Positions 1 to 5,778 of a stretch of 7,684 bases of DNA are shown here, piece after piece. Location of the stretch: the NCBI GenBank assembly GCA_964439885.1, contig CAYTPE010000054.1, forward strand, positions 1 through 7,684, read 5' to 3'. The notes beneath the pieces are model-generated. The model was not told the origin of the DNA, did not search any database, and was given only the letters and a program-made list of their open reading frames with translations. The position numbers and the translations under genes are program-made. This stretch comes from CAYTPE01 sp964439885 (GTDB taxonomy: Bacteria > Patescibacteriota > Patescibacteriia > Magasanikbacterales > GWA2-37-8). Position 1 is the stretch's first letter, and each line of letters opens with the position of its first letter.

Positions 1-1336
1 CCGCCACATCCCACATTCTTTTCATCTGTTCTGCGGGCACAACAGCCAGCAACTCCCCATAACTCTGTCGGAGCAGGGAACCCAAAACTGTAGGGGGCGC
101 CTCAAAAAAAATTTTCCATTCGTTCGGTAAGATGGTCAATTCGCGCAATGCTGTAACTAAATTTTTGGGGGCTTGGTATTCGCCCTTATCAATATTTACA
201 ATGAGCTTTTTCAAAAAAATTTCACGCTTAGCTGGTTCCATATCCGCTAGTTCCGACTGAAAAACATCGCTATTGTAGCAAGCTTTTTGAGGCTGATGAT
301 GAATATAGGAATCAAAAAGAACACGCTTACTGTTTGCATCTATACCACCCCCTTCTTCCTCCAAAACTTCCGTGTTAAACAACGCAATGATTGATTCTCG
401 GTGCGGCATTTTGACAACGTGCGCAAATACGTCTTGCTGCTTTTTCAGAGGTAATTTTTGACTCGAGTGACCATGCAAACCCAAAGCAAAAATTGCTAAA
501 AGGTCGGGGGCATTTTTAAATTGTTCCTGCATGTAATCTTCTCGCTTTTTTTGCCAAGAAACTGCAATATCACTTTCATCCTTACCCAAACTTTGCTGAC
601 TGCTTTGATATTCACTATACGGATTGGCTTTATTAAATTGCTCAGAAAAAAATGAAACAATTTTTATTGCACCATCCGTCATACCATCTGGCACATTGAC
701 CCACATCGCCAGTATCTCAGAGGGTTTATTTTGGTAAATCAAATTTTCTAAAATTTGTTCGACTAAAATTTTTAATTTGTAGTCAATCGACGCCCACTTC
801 TTTTCATCAACTTTCACGGTTTCACGTACCGTCTCAAACACCCCTGCAAGTTCGGCAAAAAGATCCCTATCAATTTCTACTTGCAATCGTGCCTTGTAAT
901 CATCGTTGGTTTCTGTTTTTTTTGCACTAACCATTTTTGCAAATGATCTTTCTATTTTCTCCAACTTTTTTTGCAAGCTTTTTATAATTTTTGGATTGTC
1001 GGGTGTCGATAGCGCCTCAACTTTTTTAACCTCGCTATAAGCTTGTAATTTTCGTAACGGATGAGCTAATATCTCTTTAAAACGTGCAAAGAAACTGCGG
1101 CGCAATTTTTGGGTTTCTGTTTGAACTTGGCGCATCTCCGCCGCTGCAGCTACACCAGCCGCACCTTCTTGAGAGGCTGCATTTATAAAACTTGTAGCTC
1201 TTTCTTCTACAAGCTGAAGTTCGTTTGCCGCTCTTTGGCTGATTTCCTCAACGTCTCGGCCATTAAAATCCGAAGAAGACTCGCTTTCCATGTCCGCTGC
1301 AGGAGCTTCCCTACGTTCACGCCTTGGTATATCCAT
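1..1336 (-). CDS. Large hypothetical protein, N-terminal 445 residues (cut by window edge)
   Basis: I do not recognise this protein. The frame is open from an ATG at 1336 to the window edge with no stop, giving 445 residues. Residues 1-90 are charged and Ala/Glu/Arg-rich (RRERRE near the start, an AAGVAAAAE stretch near 59-67) and look disordered or helical. Residues about 115-170 are Lys/Glu-rich and could form a coiled coil (LQKKLEKIER at 121-130). The remainder (about 180-445) reads as a soluble alpha-helical domain with a GLHGH segment at 286-290 and a KACYNSD segment at 351-357. I see no signal peptide, no transmembrane helix and no nucleotide-binding motif. The ATG is preceded by TAAGCTAAATTTTGT, with no Shine-Dalgarno sequence. 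It starts 17 nt after the stop of the 54-aa gene, so the two are probably co-transcribed. That the frame is coding is well supported by its length; its function is unknown. Confidence 0.85.
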   Translation of the reverse strand, partial: MDIPRRERREAPAADMESESSSDFNGRDVEEISQRAANELQLVEERATSFINAASQEGAAGVAAAAEMRQVQTETQKLRRSFFARFKEILAHPLRKLQAYSEVKKVEALSTPDNPKIIKSLQKKLEKIERSFAKMVSAKKTETNDDYKARLQVEIDRDLFAELAGVFETVRETVKVDEKKWASIDYKLKILVEQILENLIYQNKPSEILAMWVNVPDGMTDGAIKIVSFFSEQFNKANPYSEYQSSQQSLGKDESDIAVSWQKKREDYMQEQFKNAPDLLAIFALGLHGHSSQKLPLKKQQDVFAHVVKMPHRESIIALFNTEVLEEEGGGIDANSKRVLFDSYIHHQPQKACYNSDVFQSELADMEPAKREIFLKKLIVNIDKGEYQAPKNLVTALRELTILPNEWKIFFEAPPTVLGSLLRQSYGELLAVVPAEQMKRMWDVA

Positions 1337-1353
1337 ACAAAATTTAGCTTACT

Positions 1354-1518
1354 TTATTGTTCTTTTAATTGCGTAATATGCTGCCTTACCATTGCTATTT
1401 TTTTCGCATCATAGCGTTTCTTTATTTCTAGTTCTTTATTCTTTAATTTAAGCAACTCCGCTGCCAACCATTTCTCCAACTCTTCAATTTCTTTTTTTTG
1501 TTTTTTTGTAATTTTCAT
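1354..1518 (-). CDS. 54-aa charged helical hypothetical protein
   Basis: A small Lys/Glu-rich protein starting MKITKKQKKEIEELEKW and ending ITQLKEQ. Nearly every residue suits a long amphipathic helix or short coiled coil, with Leu/Ile/Ala at spaced positions between charged ones; there is no Cys and no membrane segment. The frame stays open upstream to an ATG at 1572, but that codon lies inside a near-consensus -35 box (1567-1572), so it cannot be the start if that promoter is used. Two starts remain: ATG at 1518 (54 aa, chosen, with a leader of about 19 nt) or ATG at 1539 (61 aa, which would be almost leaderless). Neither has a Shine-Dalgarno sequence. It sits directly upstream of the large unknown gene, 17 nt away, which suggests a shared transcript and perhaps a shared function. 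The function is unknown. Confidence 0.65.
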   Translation of the reverse strand: MKITKKQKKEIEELEKWLAAELLKLKNKELEIKKRYDAKKIAMVRQHITQLKEQ

Positions 1519-1543
1519 AGTAGAACTGCGTAAATTCATGTAT

Positions 1544-1572
1544 ATGATAAACAAAAAAACAGCTTTTGTCAA
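1544..1572 (-). promoter_or_regulatory. Near-consensus sigma-70-type promoter for the 54-aa gene
   Basis: Read on the minus strand, TTGACA (1572-1567, 6/6 to the -35 consensus) is followed by a 17-nt spacer and TATCAT (1549-1544, 5/6 to the -10 consensus). The expected transcription start is near 1537, just ahead of the 54-aa gene. The -35 box lies in the loop and inner stem of the terminator-like hairpin at 1553-1582, so the end of one unit and the start of the next overlap. Confidence 0.65.
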
Positions 1573-1582
1573 ACTGTTTTTT
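1553..1582 (-). terminator. AT-rich hairpin, likely intrinsic terminator of the acidic-protein gene
   Basis: On the minus strand AAAAAACAG (1582-1574) pairs with CTGTTTTTT (1562-1554). The stem can extend inward by TTT/AAA across one bulged G, leaving the loop GACA. A further T-rich run follows (to 1551). It lies 32 nt beyond the stop codon at 1615. The stem is weak because it is mostly A-T pairs and the U-tract is part of the stem, so termination efficiency is uncertain. Confidence 0.45.
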
Positions 1583-1614
1583 GGCTAATTTTAGAGAAAT
1601 TTATAGTCTATTCT

Positions 1615-1926
1615 CTAATAATCCTCCTCGTCTTCGTTTTCGTCATCTTCGCCACCATCAGAGCTCTCCGCTTCTTCGTCCTCATCTTCAACTCCTTCTT
1701 CACTCTCCTCCCCCGCTTCTTCTTTGTATTCTTCCCATTTGTTGCGAAGCACTTCTTTCATGCCTTCGGTGTCCTGCTCATCATCCAACTCCCCGAGGTC
1801 CGCATGACCTTCCACAACTTCTTCGACCAAATCATGCCAGGTTTCTTTGTCAGCAACGCCTTGATCCCGAGCCAAATCGGCTACCTCTTGATAGAGCTCA
1901 TCGATAGTTAAGGTTGTTAGTGCCAT
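1615..1926 (-). CDS. 103-aa extremely acidic hypothetical protein
   Basis: I do not recognise this family. Residues 1-47 look folded and helical (LTIDELYQEVADLARD, then WHDLVEEVVEGHADLGELDD). Residues about 50-70 contain the last basic residues (KEVLRNKWEEYKEE). From about residue 70 to the C-terminus the chain is almost entirely Glu and Asp with a few Gly/Ser and a final Tyr, so the tail is certainly disordered and very negatively charged. There is no signal peptide or membrane segment, so it should be cytoplasmic. The ATG at 1926 is preceded by TTTTTAATTACAGT, with no Shine-Dalgarno sequence. It is a single-gene unit with its own AT-rich promoter upstream and a hairpin downstream. Acidic tails of this kind occur in nucleic-acid mimics, chaperones and protein-interaction factors, but nothing here selects among these. 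Confidence 0.8.
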   Translation of the reverse strand: MALTTLTIDELYQEVADLARDQGVADKETWHDLVEEVVEGHADLGELDDEQDTEGMKEVLRNKWEEYKEEAGEESEEGVEDEDEEAESSDGGEDDENEDEEDY

Positions 1927-1935
1927 ACTGTAATT

Positions 1936-2021
1936 AAAAAGTTATTAAGAAGTTTTTAAAAAGTTATTTTATACAATACAATAATAACTTTTCAATAATT
2001 TTTTAATAATCTTTCAATAAT
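1936..2021. repeat. AT-rich repeats phased at about 11 and 22 bp
   Basis: AAAAAGTTATT occurs at 1936-1946 and again at 1958-1968, exactly 22 bp apart, with an inverted copy of its core (AATAACTTTT) at 1983-1992. TTTCAATAAT occurs at 1990-1999 and 2012-2021, also 22 bp apart, with a similar AATAAT unit halfway between (about 2004-2010). The units therefore recur at about one or two helical turns on the same DNA face. The upstream end overlaps the last codons of the Smr gene. This could be an operator, intrinsically curved promoter DNA, or simple low-complexity sequence. Confidence 0.55.
1968..1995 (-). promoter_or_regulatory. Candidate promoter of the acidic-protein gene
   Basis: On the minus strand TTGAAA (1995-1990) is followed by a 16-nt spacer and TATAAA (1973-1968, continuing AAT). 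The start of transcription would be near 1961, giving a leader of about 35 nt before the ATG at 1926. The inverted repeat AAAAGTTATT/AATAACTTTT (arms 1959-1968 and 1983-1992) brackets the -10 region and spacer, where a repressor would be expected to bind. Confidence 0.5.
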
Positions 2022-2278
2022 ACAATTGCTGAGCCAGCTTCTTCGACAATTTTATCAATTAATTTATGCGTTTGTAAATAGTGGATAACTTGCTCGCGCA
2101 TCGCTCCGGTACCAATACCATAAATAACGCGCGCTTCGGTTTCATTCTGTTCAACCAAGCGAAATAAAAAAAACTCAAGAGCGTCGAGGGCTTCGGCTGG
2201 GCGGTATTTATGCAAATCAAGAGTCGGCATACCCTGACGGAGTTGAGCGGCAAAAATTCGAAGATCAGAGTCGTCCAC
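2003..2278 (-). CDS. Single-domain Smr (MutS2 C-terminal-like) protein
   Basis: A 91-aa protein that is almost only an Smr domain. The domain's two signatures are present: LDLHKYRPAEAL (residues 20-31, matching the usual LDLHG...EAL) and YGIGTGAMRE (53-62, matching the usual HGxGTGxLR). It ends with AGSAIVLL, the usual last strand. Known Smr proteins bind or nick branched nucleic acid or cleave RNA, for example on collided ribosomes; which applies here cannot be told. Two motif residues differ from the usual form: Lys24 follows the DLH in place of Gly, and Tyr53 stands in place of His before the GxGTG loop. The start is a GTG at 2278, only 10 nt after the phosphoribosyltransferase stop, with no Shine-Dalgarno sequence. 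An ATG at 2230 (residue 17) is an alternative but would remove the leading helix. It is likely co-transcribed with the upstream gene. Confidence 0.82.
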   Translation of the reverse strand: MDDSDLRIFAAQLRQGMPTLDLHKYRPAEALDALEFFLFRLVEQNETEARVIYGIGTGAMREQVIHYLQTHKLIDKIVEEAGSAIVLLKDY

Positions 2279-2288
2279 ACTGTTCTGG

Positions 2289-3713
2289 TTATGTACGGCC
2301 GTGTTTCTTTCGAAACTGCTTCAAAAGATTTTCGAGTTTCCAACTCACTCGCACTGGATACTGTGCCTGTTTATTTATTGCGCGTAGACCCGCACTTAAT
2401 TGCCGAAGCTCAGCGGAGACAACGTTTTTCATTTTATTAAGCGAGGGGAGCGGTTTAACGAGGCTTCCTTTTACCACATATTGCTTGAGCAGTGGTTCGC
2501 CCAATTTTTCTTTTTCTAAACCAACCACATCATGCTGCATTATACCGTTCTTAAAAACACGGAATACCTGCTTTACGCCGGGGTAGCTCACTTTGCCTTT
2601 TGCTAATTTGGCTGTTGGATATATCACACCATCCTGAACATACTCAGCCATTTTAAGCACTGCTTCTATTTTTGGATCATCGGCAGGCACAATGCCCTCA
2701 GTGCCTAAAATAACTTTATCGACTGGCGCTTTCAAATCTACTAAACGCTTAATTTTGTATTCCTCAAAATTTCCTGCCACCGTAATTTGTATTTCCTGAA
2801 GGCCAGACGTGTCCAGCAGGTGCCGTACCATACGCGCTCTACGGGCAAATTCTTCTACGTCTTCCCCGCTATCGATAAATACAGCGGAAAAGACAGGTAG
2901 TTTTTTGGCTTTTTGTTCCAAAGCAACTATGATAGCGTTTCGGATGCCCTGTTTAATATCATAGGTATCAATCATCACCGAGCAGTTCGGAAAAATTCTG
3001 GCAGCGGCTCGCATCGCTTGGATTTCGGTGGGGAAAGATTTTATGAAGGCATGAAAAGCCCTGGCTTTACTCTCAAAAGGAATATTGTATTTTTTGGCAA
3101 AACTGGGAACCATACCCGACGCCGAACCAAAAAGGTACGCGGCACGGCCGAATTTAAGTGCCGCCTCGTGCGCATGGCCGCGAACTGGCGAACACGTCGC
3201 CACGTAGAGCTTATCTCCCGCTGCCAAAAAACAACGAGCCAGCTTGCTCGAAAAAATAGTATTGGAAGTGAGGCTGTTAATAAGGAAAAACGTGAACAAA
3301 TTAATTTCCCATAATTTTCCGCTCACCCGCAGTACTGGTTCGTTCGGAAAAAAGACTGTTCCTTCCGGCATCGCCCACACGTCTCCCGAGAATTTAAATT
3401 TTTTTAAATACGGAACGAATGCGGGTGTAATGATTTTACGCGCCAAGAGAAAATCAATTTCTGCATCATTAAACTTCCAGTTGAGGATGCCAACAAGCAT
3501 CTCTTCTAGACCCGTAAACAAAAGAAAGTTTCGATGTCTAGGTAAATCTCTGACTGTTAAATCGAACGTTGCCTCAACATCGTGCATGTCGAGTTCGATC
3601 CACATCGCCGAAGCAGAAAAAATATAATCGTAATCGAATAAGGGTTGGTCTTCGGGAAGAAAAAAACTATTACTGGACGGTGGAAGTTTATACTTATTGG
3701 ACGCTTTTTTCAT
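2289..3713 (-). CDS. pncB: Divergent nicotinate phosphoribosyltransferase
   Basis: A 474-aa protein of the nicotinate/nicotinamide phosphoribosyltransferase family. This family makes nicotinate mononucleotide from nicotinate, PRPP and ATP in NAD salvage. Visible family landmarks: a PEGTVFFPNEPVLRVSG segment (116-132), a KLAR...AAG helix (157-166), SPVRGHAHEAALKFGRAAYL (175-194), a His in AFHAF (His221) at the place of the phosphorylated catalytic His, VMIDTYD (246-252), VFIDSGED (278-285) and ILGTEG (335-340). Several motifs deviate: the usual GTSN loop reads GSASGM (196-201), the GT before the catalytic His reads KA, and the double Arg of the RRxHG motif is reduced to VRGH. The enzyme could therefore have changed kinetics or substrate. 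The ATG at 3713 has no Shine-Dalgarno sequence, and the same frame stays open for 22 more codons upstream without an ATG, GTG or TTG. Smr follows 10 nt downstream. Confidence 0.78.
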   Translation of the reverse strand: MKKASNKYKLPPSSNSFFLPEDQPLFDYDYIFSASAMWIELDMHDVEATFDLTVRDLPRHRNFLLFTGLEEMLVGILNWKFNDAEIDFLLARKIITPAFVPYLKKFKFSGDVWAMPEGTVFFPNEPVLRVSGKLWEINLFTFFLINSLTSNTIFSSKLARCFLAAGDKLYVATCSPVRGHAHEAALKFGRAAYLFGSASGMVPSFAKKYNIPFESKARAFHAFIKSFPTEIQAMRAAARIFPNCSVMIDTYDIKQGIRNAIIVALEQKAKKLPVFSAVFIDSGEDVEEFARRARMVRHLLDTSGLQEIQITVAGNFEEYKIKRLVDLKAPVDKVILGTEGIVPADDPKIEAVLKMAEYVQDGVIYPTAKLAKGKVSYPGVKQVFRVFKNGIMQHDVVGLEKEKLGEPLLKQYVVKGSLVKPLPSLNKMKNVVSAELRQLSAGLRAINKQAQYPVRVSWKLENLLKQFRKKHGRT

Positions 3714-3754
3714 AGAGTGTTCTAAGATAAATGCTCGAGCCTCATAGTGATCTT

Positions 3755-3783
3755 TTTTATTGCGAGTTTCTACTTGAGTTCAA
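3755..3783 (-). promoter_or_regulatory. Weak promoter candidate ahead of the phosphoribosyltransferase
   Basis: In the 87-nt gap after the amidotransferase stop, minus-strand TTGAAC (3783-3778) is followed by a 16-nt spacer and AATAAA (3761-3756, 4/6 to the -10 consensus). Transcription would start near 3749. The gap holds no convincing terminator, so read-through from the upstream genes is equally possible. Confidence 0.28.
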
Positions 3784-3800
3784 TTCAAAGTGCGTAATAC

Positions 3801-4382
3801 CTAACTACTCATTAGCTGTTTCAGATCAATCGTCGACAAAATGGCCCTAAAAATCTCATCGCCACATGTCACATCAACAAAAAGTTCTGGATGAAATTGG
3901 AAACCATAAATGGGGCGGTCGCGGTGTCTGATTGCCTCAATACCGTCTTTTGACATAGCAAGGGGCAGCAAACTATCGGGTACATGATCCGCAGCCCAAC
4001 GATGGTTCTCATAGACCATAACACTTGGTAGATCCCTAAAGATAGAGTTGTCGGTAGTTATTGTAAGCTGAATCAGACCTTTTTCTGAAGCTTGCAGTTC
4101 TTTGAGCGTGCCGCCAAACGCCCGAACGATGAGCTCAAAACCAAGACAAATGCCAATGACCGCGCCGTCAAACTCACGGATAAGCTGTAGCTCGGCAGCA
4201 TATTCGGCATCATGACCGGCCACTGTAAGCCCATGTCCGCCTGAAAGAATGACGCAATCGAAAAGTGTTGTATCTACCTTAGATAACTGGTTGTATTTGA
4301 CAACGGTGACATCGTGCCGAGAAATTAGTGCCCGCACTTTATCTAAATAACGAGACGTATTGTCAACAAGAAGAATTTTCAT
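3801..4382 (-). CDS. Stand-alone class I glutamine amidotransferase
   Basis: A 193-aa protein of the class I (triad) glutamine amidotransferase family, which hydrolyses glutamine and passes ammonia to a partner synthase, as in TrpG, PabA and the separate GuaA subunit. It begins MKILLVDNTSRYL, the typical first strand, with an oxyanion-strand motif ILSGGHG (45-51), the nucleophile elbow GICLGFE (Cys79), and the His-Glu pair in FQFHPE (His164, Glu166), so the full triad is present. MVYENHRW (122-129) occupies the place of the usual substrate-side His loop. No synthase domain is fused and no obvious partner lies in the window, so the acceptor is unknown. The reading frame runs unbroken upstream through the tRNA, but ATG 4382 is the only start that fits the family. 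It lies two bases from the tRNA 3' end, leaving no room for a ribosome binding site outside the tRNA. Confidence 0.85.
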   Translation of the reverse strand: MKILLVDNTSRYLDKVRALISRHDVTVVKYNQLSKVDTTLFDCVILSGGHGLTVAGHDAEYAAELQLIREFDGAVIGICLGFELIVRAFGGTLKELQASEKGLIQLTITTDNSIFRDLPSVMVYENHRWAADHVPDSLLPLAMSKDGIEAIRHRDRPIYGFQFHPELFVDVTCGDEIFRAILSTIDLKQLMSS

Positions 4383-4384
4383 AG

Positions 4385-4466
4385 TGCTGCGGGAGGGACT
4401 CGAACCCTCAATCCCGAAAGAACCAGTTCCTAAGACTGGCGCGTATACCAATTCCGCCACCGCAGC
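4385..4466 (-). tRNA. trnL: tRNA-Leu (anticodon UAG)
   Basis: This 82-nt segment folds as a class II tRNA. The acceptor GCTGCGG (4466-4460) pairs with CCGCAGC (4392-4386), followed by discriminator A at 4385. The D arm is GCGGAATTGGTATACGC, the typical leucine form. The anticodon stem is CCAGT/ACTGG with loop CTTAGGA, giving anticodon TAG (reads CUN). A short variable arm follows (around TTCTTTCGGGATT), and the T arm is GAGGG TTCGAGT CCCTC. The CCA end is not encoded: the bases after the discriminator are CT and then the ATG of the amidotransferase. It lies 41 nt after the stop of the KamA-like gene. AT-rich upstream DNA (TATATAT at about 4483-4491) might hold its own -10 box, but co-transcription is also possible. 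Confidence 0.96.
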
Positions 4467-4507
4467 ATCCGGCTTATTTAACCATATATATACTAAAAAA
4501 TAAAGGT

Positions 4508-5707
4508 TTACGGTTGCACCTCCCATTTGCCGGTAATGTCGCTGAGAAAGCGAATCGCTTTTTTGCCACCGCGCTTTATTTCTTTAAATTCGGTATGGAA
4601 TACATCCGGCACCATTTGTTTACCCGTAAAGTGCGACGTCTCGAAGTGTGGTAGTTGGCCACGAAATTCTCCGGTTCGACGCAGAGCGCGCATCAGCTTT
4701 ATCCCTGTAGCCACACTCGTGCGCATGTGGCCGGTACCCGGCACTGGCATGGCGTGCGAGAGGTAGTGCAAACGAACGTTTTCTTCTCTGAGCATTCGGA
4801 AAAGCGTGCGCAGCACTTCGAGCGAATCATTAATACCTTTGAGCAGTACTGTTTGGTTGTAGACTCCGATTCCGTGCTGGATGAGCAAACGGATCGCGCC
4901 GAGCGCTTCGGGCGAAAGTTCGCGCGGATGGTTAAAATGAACACCGAGCTCGATCCGAACCCCACGTTCTCGCTCCGAATACAACCAGCTCTCGGCTTGG
5001 ATACGGCTGAGAGCAGATACAAAATCAGTCGTAATGCGAAACGGATTGTGAAGCAACGACCGTGTGTTAATACGGATGGTGGAAATCTGTGGCACCGCAG
5101 CCAACTGCTGGATGTAGCGAAGTAGTATGGTGTCGGGGATAATAAGTGGATCGCCGCCGCTGATAAGCACCTGACGGATCTGTGGGTGCTTTCGAATATG
5201 TTTGAGCGCGAGCGCAAATTGGGACGGGCCGATGGCGGTTGGTACCTGACGACGGAGCGTTCTTTCTTTCTCGAAACAAAAACGACAAAAAGCGTTACAC
5301 ATGTTCGAAAGGCGCAAGAGTACTATATCGGGGTACTTTTGCTGAATGAAACGATTATCGCCGTCAGCAAAATCTTTTGGTCGCTCCCAGATCGTATCGA
5401 GTGTAAATGAATCGGCTTTGAGTTCTTTCTCCTGTGGAAGATGTTGTAATCGGATCGGATCGTTTGGGTTTTCCCAATCGATGCGTGTGAGCAGGTATGG
5501 TGTGAGACGCACCGCATCGAACCCTGGTTTGCTGAGCGCGGTAAATAATTTTTTATAGCGGGAAGCTTCGGTAGATGAAAATGATACAGCGCGCAGTAAT
5601 TCATCTGCTCGAGCAATCGTATGCGCCATTTGCCAACGCCAATCCCGCCATGTATCGATGGGAATGTTTTGCCCCCCAAAAGTAAAAAATTTTTTCTGAG
5701 ATGCCAT
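4508..5707 (-). CDS. Radical-SAM protein of the lysine 2,3-aminomutase (KamA) family
   Basis: A 399-aa protein with the radical-SAM cluster motif CNAFCRFC (Cys137, Cys141, Cys144) and the family landmarks VLISGGDPL (180-188), HFNHPRELSPEA (257-268), NQTVLLKGINDS (284-295) and VPGTGHMRT (322-330). KamA enzymes use S-adenosylmethionine and PLP to move the alpha-amino group of lysine to the beta carbon; EpmB acts the same way ahead of EF-P modification. The usual PLP-lysine motif PGGGGK is altered here to SHFTGK (Lys363 the likely PLP lysine). Counting from the lysine motifs, Asp294 and Glu356 match the two acidic residues that hold the lysine side in KamA, which favours a lysine-like substrate. 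The Cys residues found near the C-terminus of clostridial KamA are absent. ATG 5707 is chosen because AGGA stands five bases upstream, the only good Shine-Dalgarno in the window. A TTG at 5731 is in frame but lacks support. Confidence 0.85.
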   Translation of the reverse strand: MASQKKFFTFGGQNIPIDTWRDWRWQMAHTIARADELLRAVSFSSTEASRYKKLFTALSKPGFDAVRLTPYLLTRIDWENPNDPIRLQHLPQEKELKADSFTLDTIWERPKDFADGDNRFIQQKYPDIVLLRLSNMCNAFCRFCFEKERTLRRQVPTAIGPSQFALALKHIRKHPQIRQVLISGGDPLIIPDTILLRYIQQLAAVPQISTIRINTRSLLHNPFRITTDFVSALSRIQAESWLYSERERGVRIELGVHFNHPRELSPEALGAIRLLIQHGIGVYNQTVLLKGINDSLEVLRTLFRMLREENVRLHYLSHAMPVPGTGHMRTSVATGIKLMRALRRTGEFRGQLPHFETSHFTGKQMVPDVFHTEFKEIKRGGKKAIRFLSDITGKWEVQP

Positions 5708-5710
5708 ATT

Positions 5711-5715
5711 TCCTA
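5711..5715 (-). promoter_or_regulatory. Shine-Dalgarno-like site that decides the KamA-like start
   Basis: Minus-strand TAGGA followed by AAT and the ATG at 5707. It is the only convincing ribosome binding site among the eight visible gene starts and supports ATG 5707 over the in-frame TTG at 5731. Confidence 0.6.
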
Positions 5716-5744
5716 TTGGCGGACCAAACAAGGTGTCAAAAATA

Positions 5745-5766
5745 AATCCGGCTTAGCAGCCGGATT
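5745..5766 (-). terminator. Intrinsic terminator after the lipoprotein gene
   Basis: AATCCGGCT (5745-5753) and AGCCGGATT (5758-5766) form a perfect 9-bp GC-rich stem with a TAGC loop. Read on the minus strand it is followed by TATTTTTG, a usable U-tract. It starts 12 nt beyond the lipoprotein stop at 5779 and closes the pnp-lipoprotein unit. Confidence 0.88.
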
Positions 5767-5778
5767 AAACATTATTGT

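Noticed and set aside
1566..1907. Plus-strand frame of 113 codons opposite the acidic gene.
   Set aside because: It is the Pro/Leu/Arg/His-rich mirror of a Glu/Asp-coding strand, with no start signal or protein-like composition. Other plus-strand frames opposite pnp, the KamA-like gene and the phosphoribosyltransferase are likewise shadows.
4467..4476. ATCCGGCTTA shared with the terminator stem at 5746-5755.
   Set aside because: A single ten-base match without further similarity or a pairing partner nearby; probably chance.
4383..4526. A 48-residue N-terminal extension of the amidotransferase through the tRNA.
   Set aside because: Its translation (AELVYAPVLGTGSFGIEGSSPSRS) is the well-known artefact of reading a tRNA-Leu as protein, and the family starts at MKILLVD.
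5734..5739. Perfect TTGACA on the minus strand just upstream of the KamA-like gene.
   Set aside because: No acceptable -10 box lies 16-18 bp downstream (ATAGGA, AATAGG or TAGGAA), and the TTTTTGACA is explained as the U-tract of the terminator. A leaderless promoter cannot be excluded.
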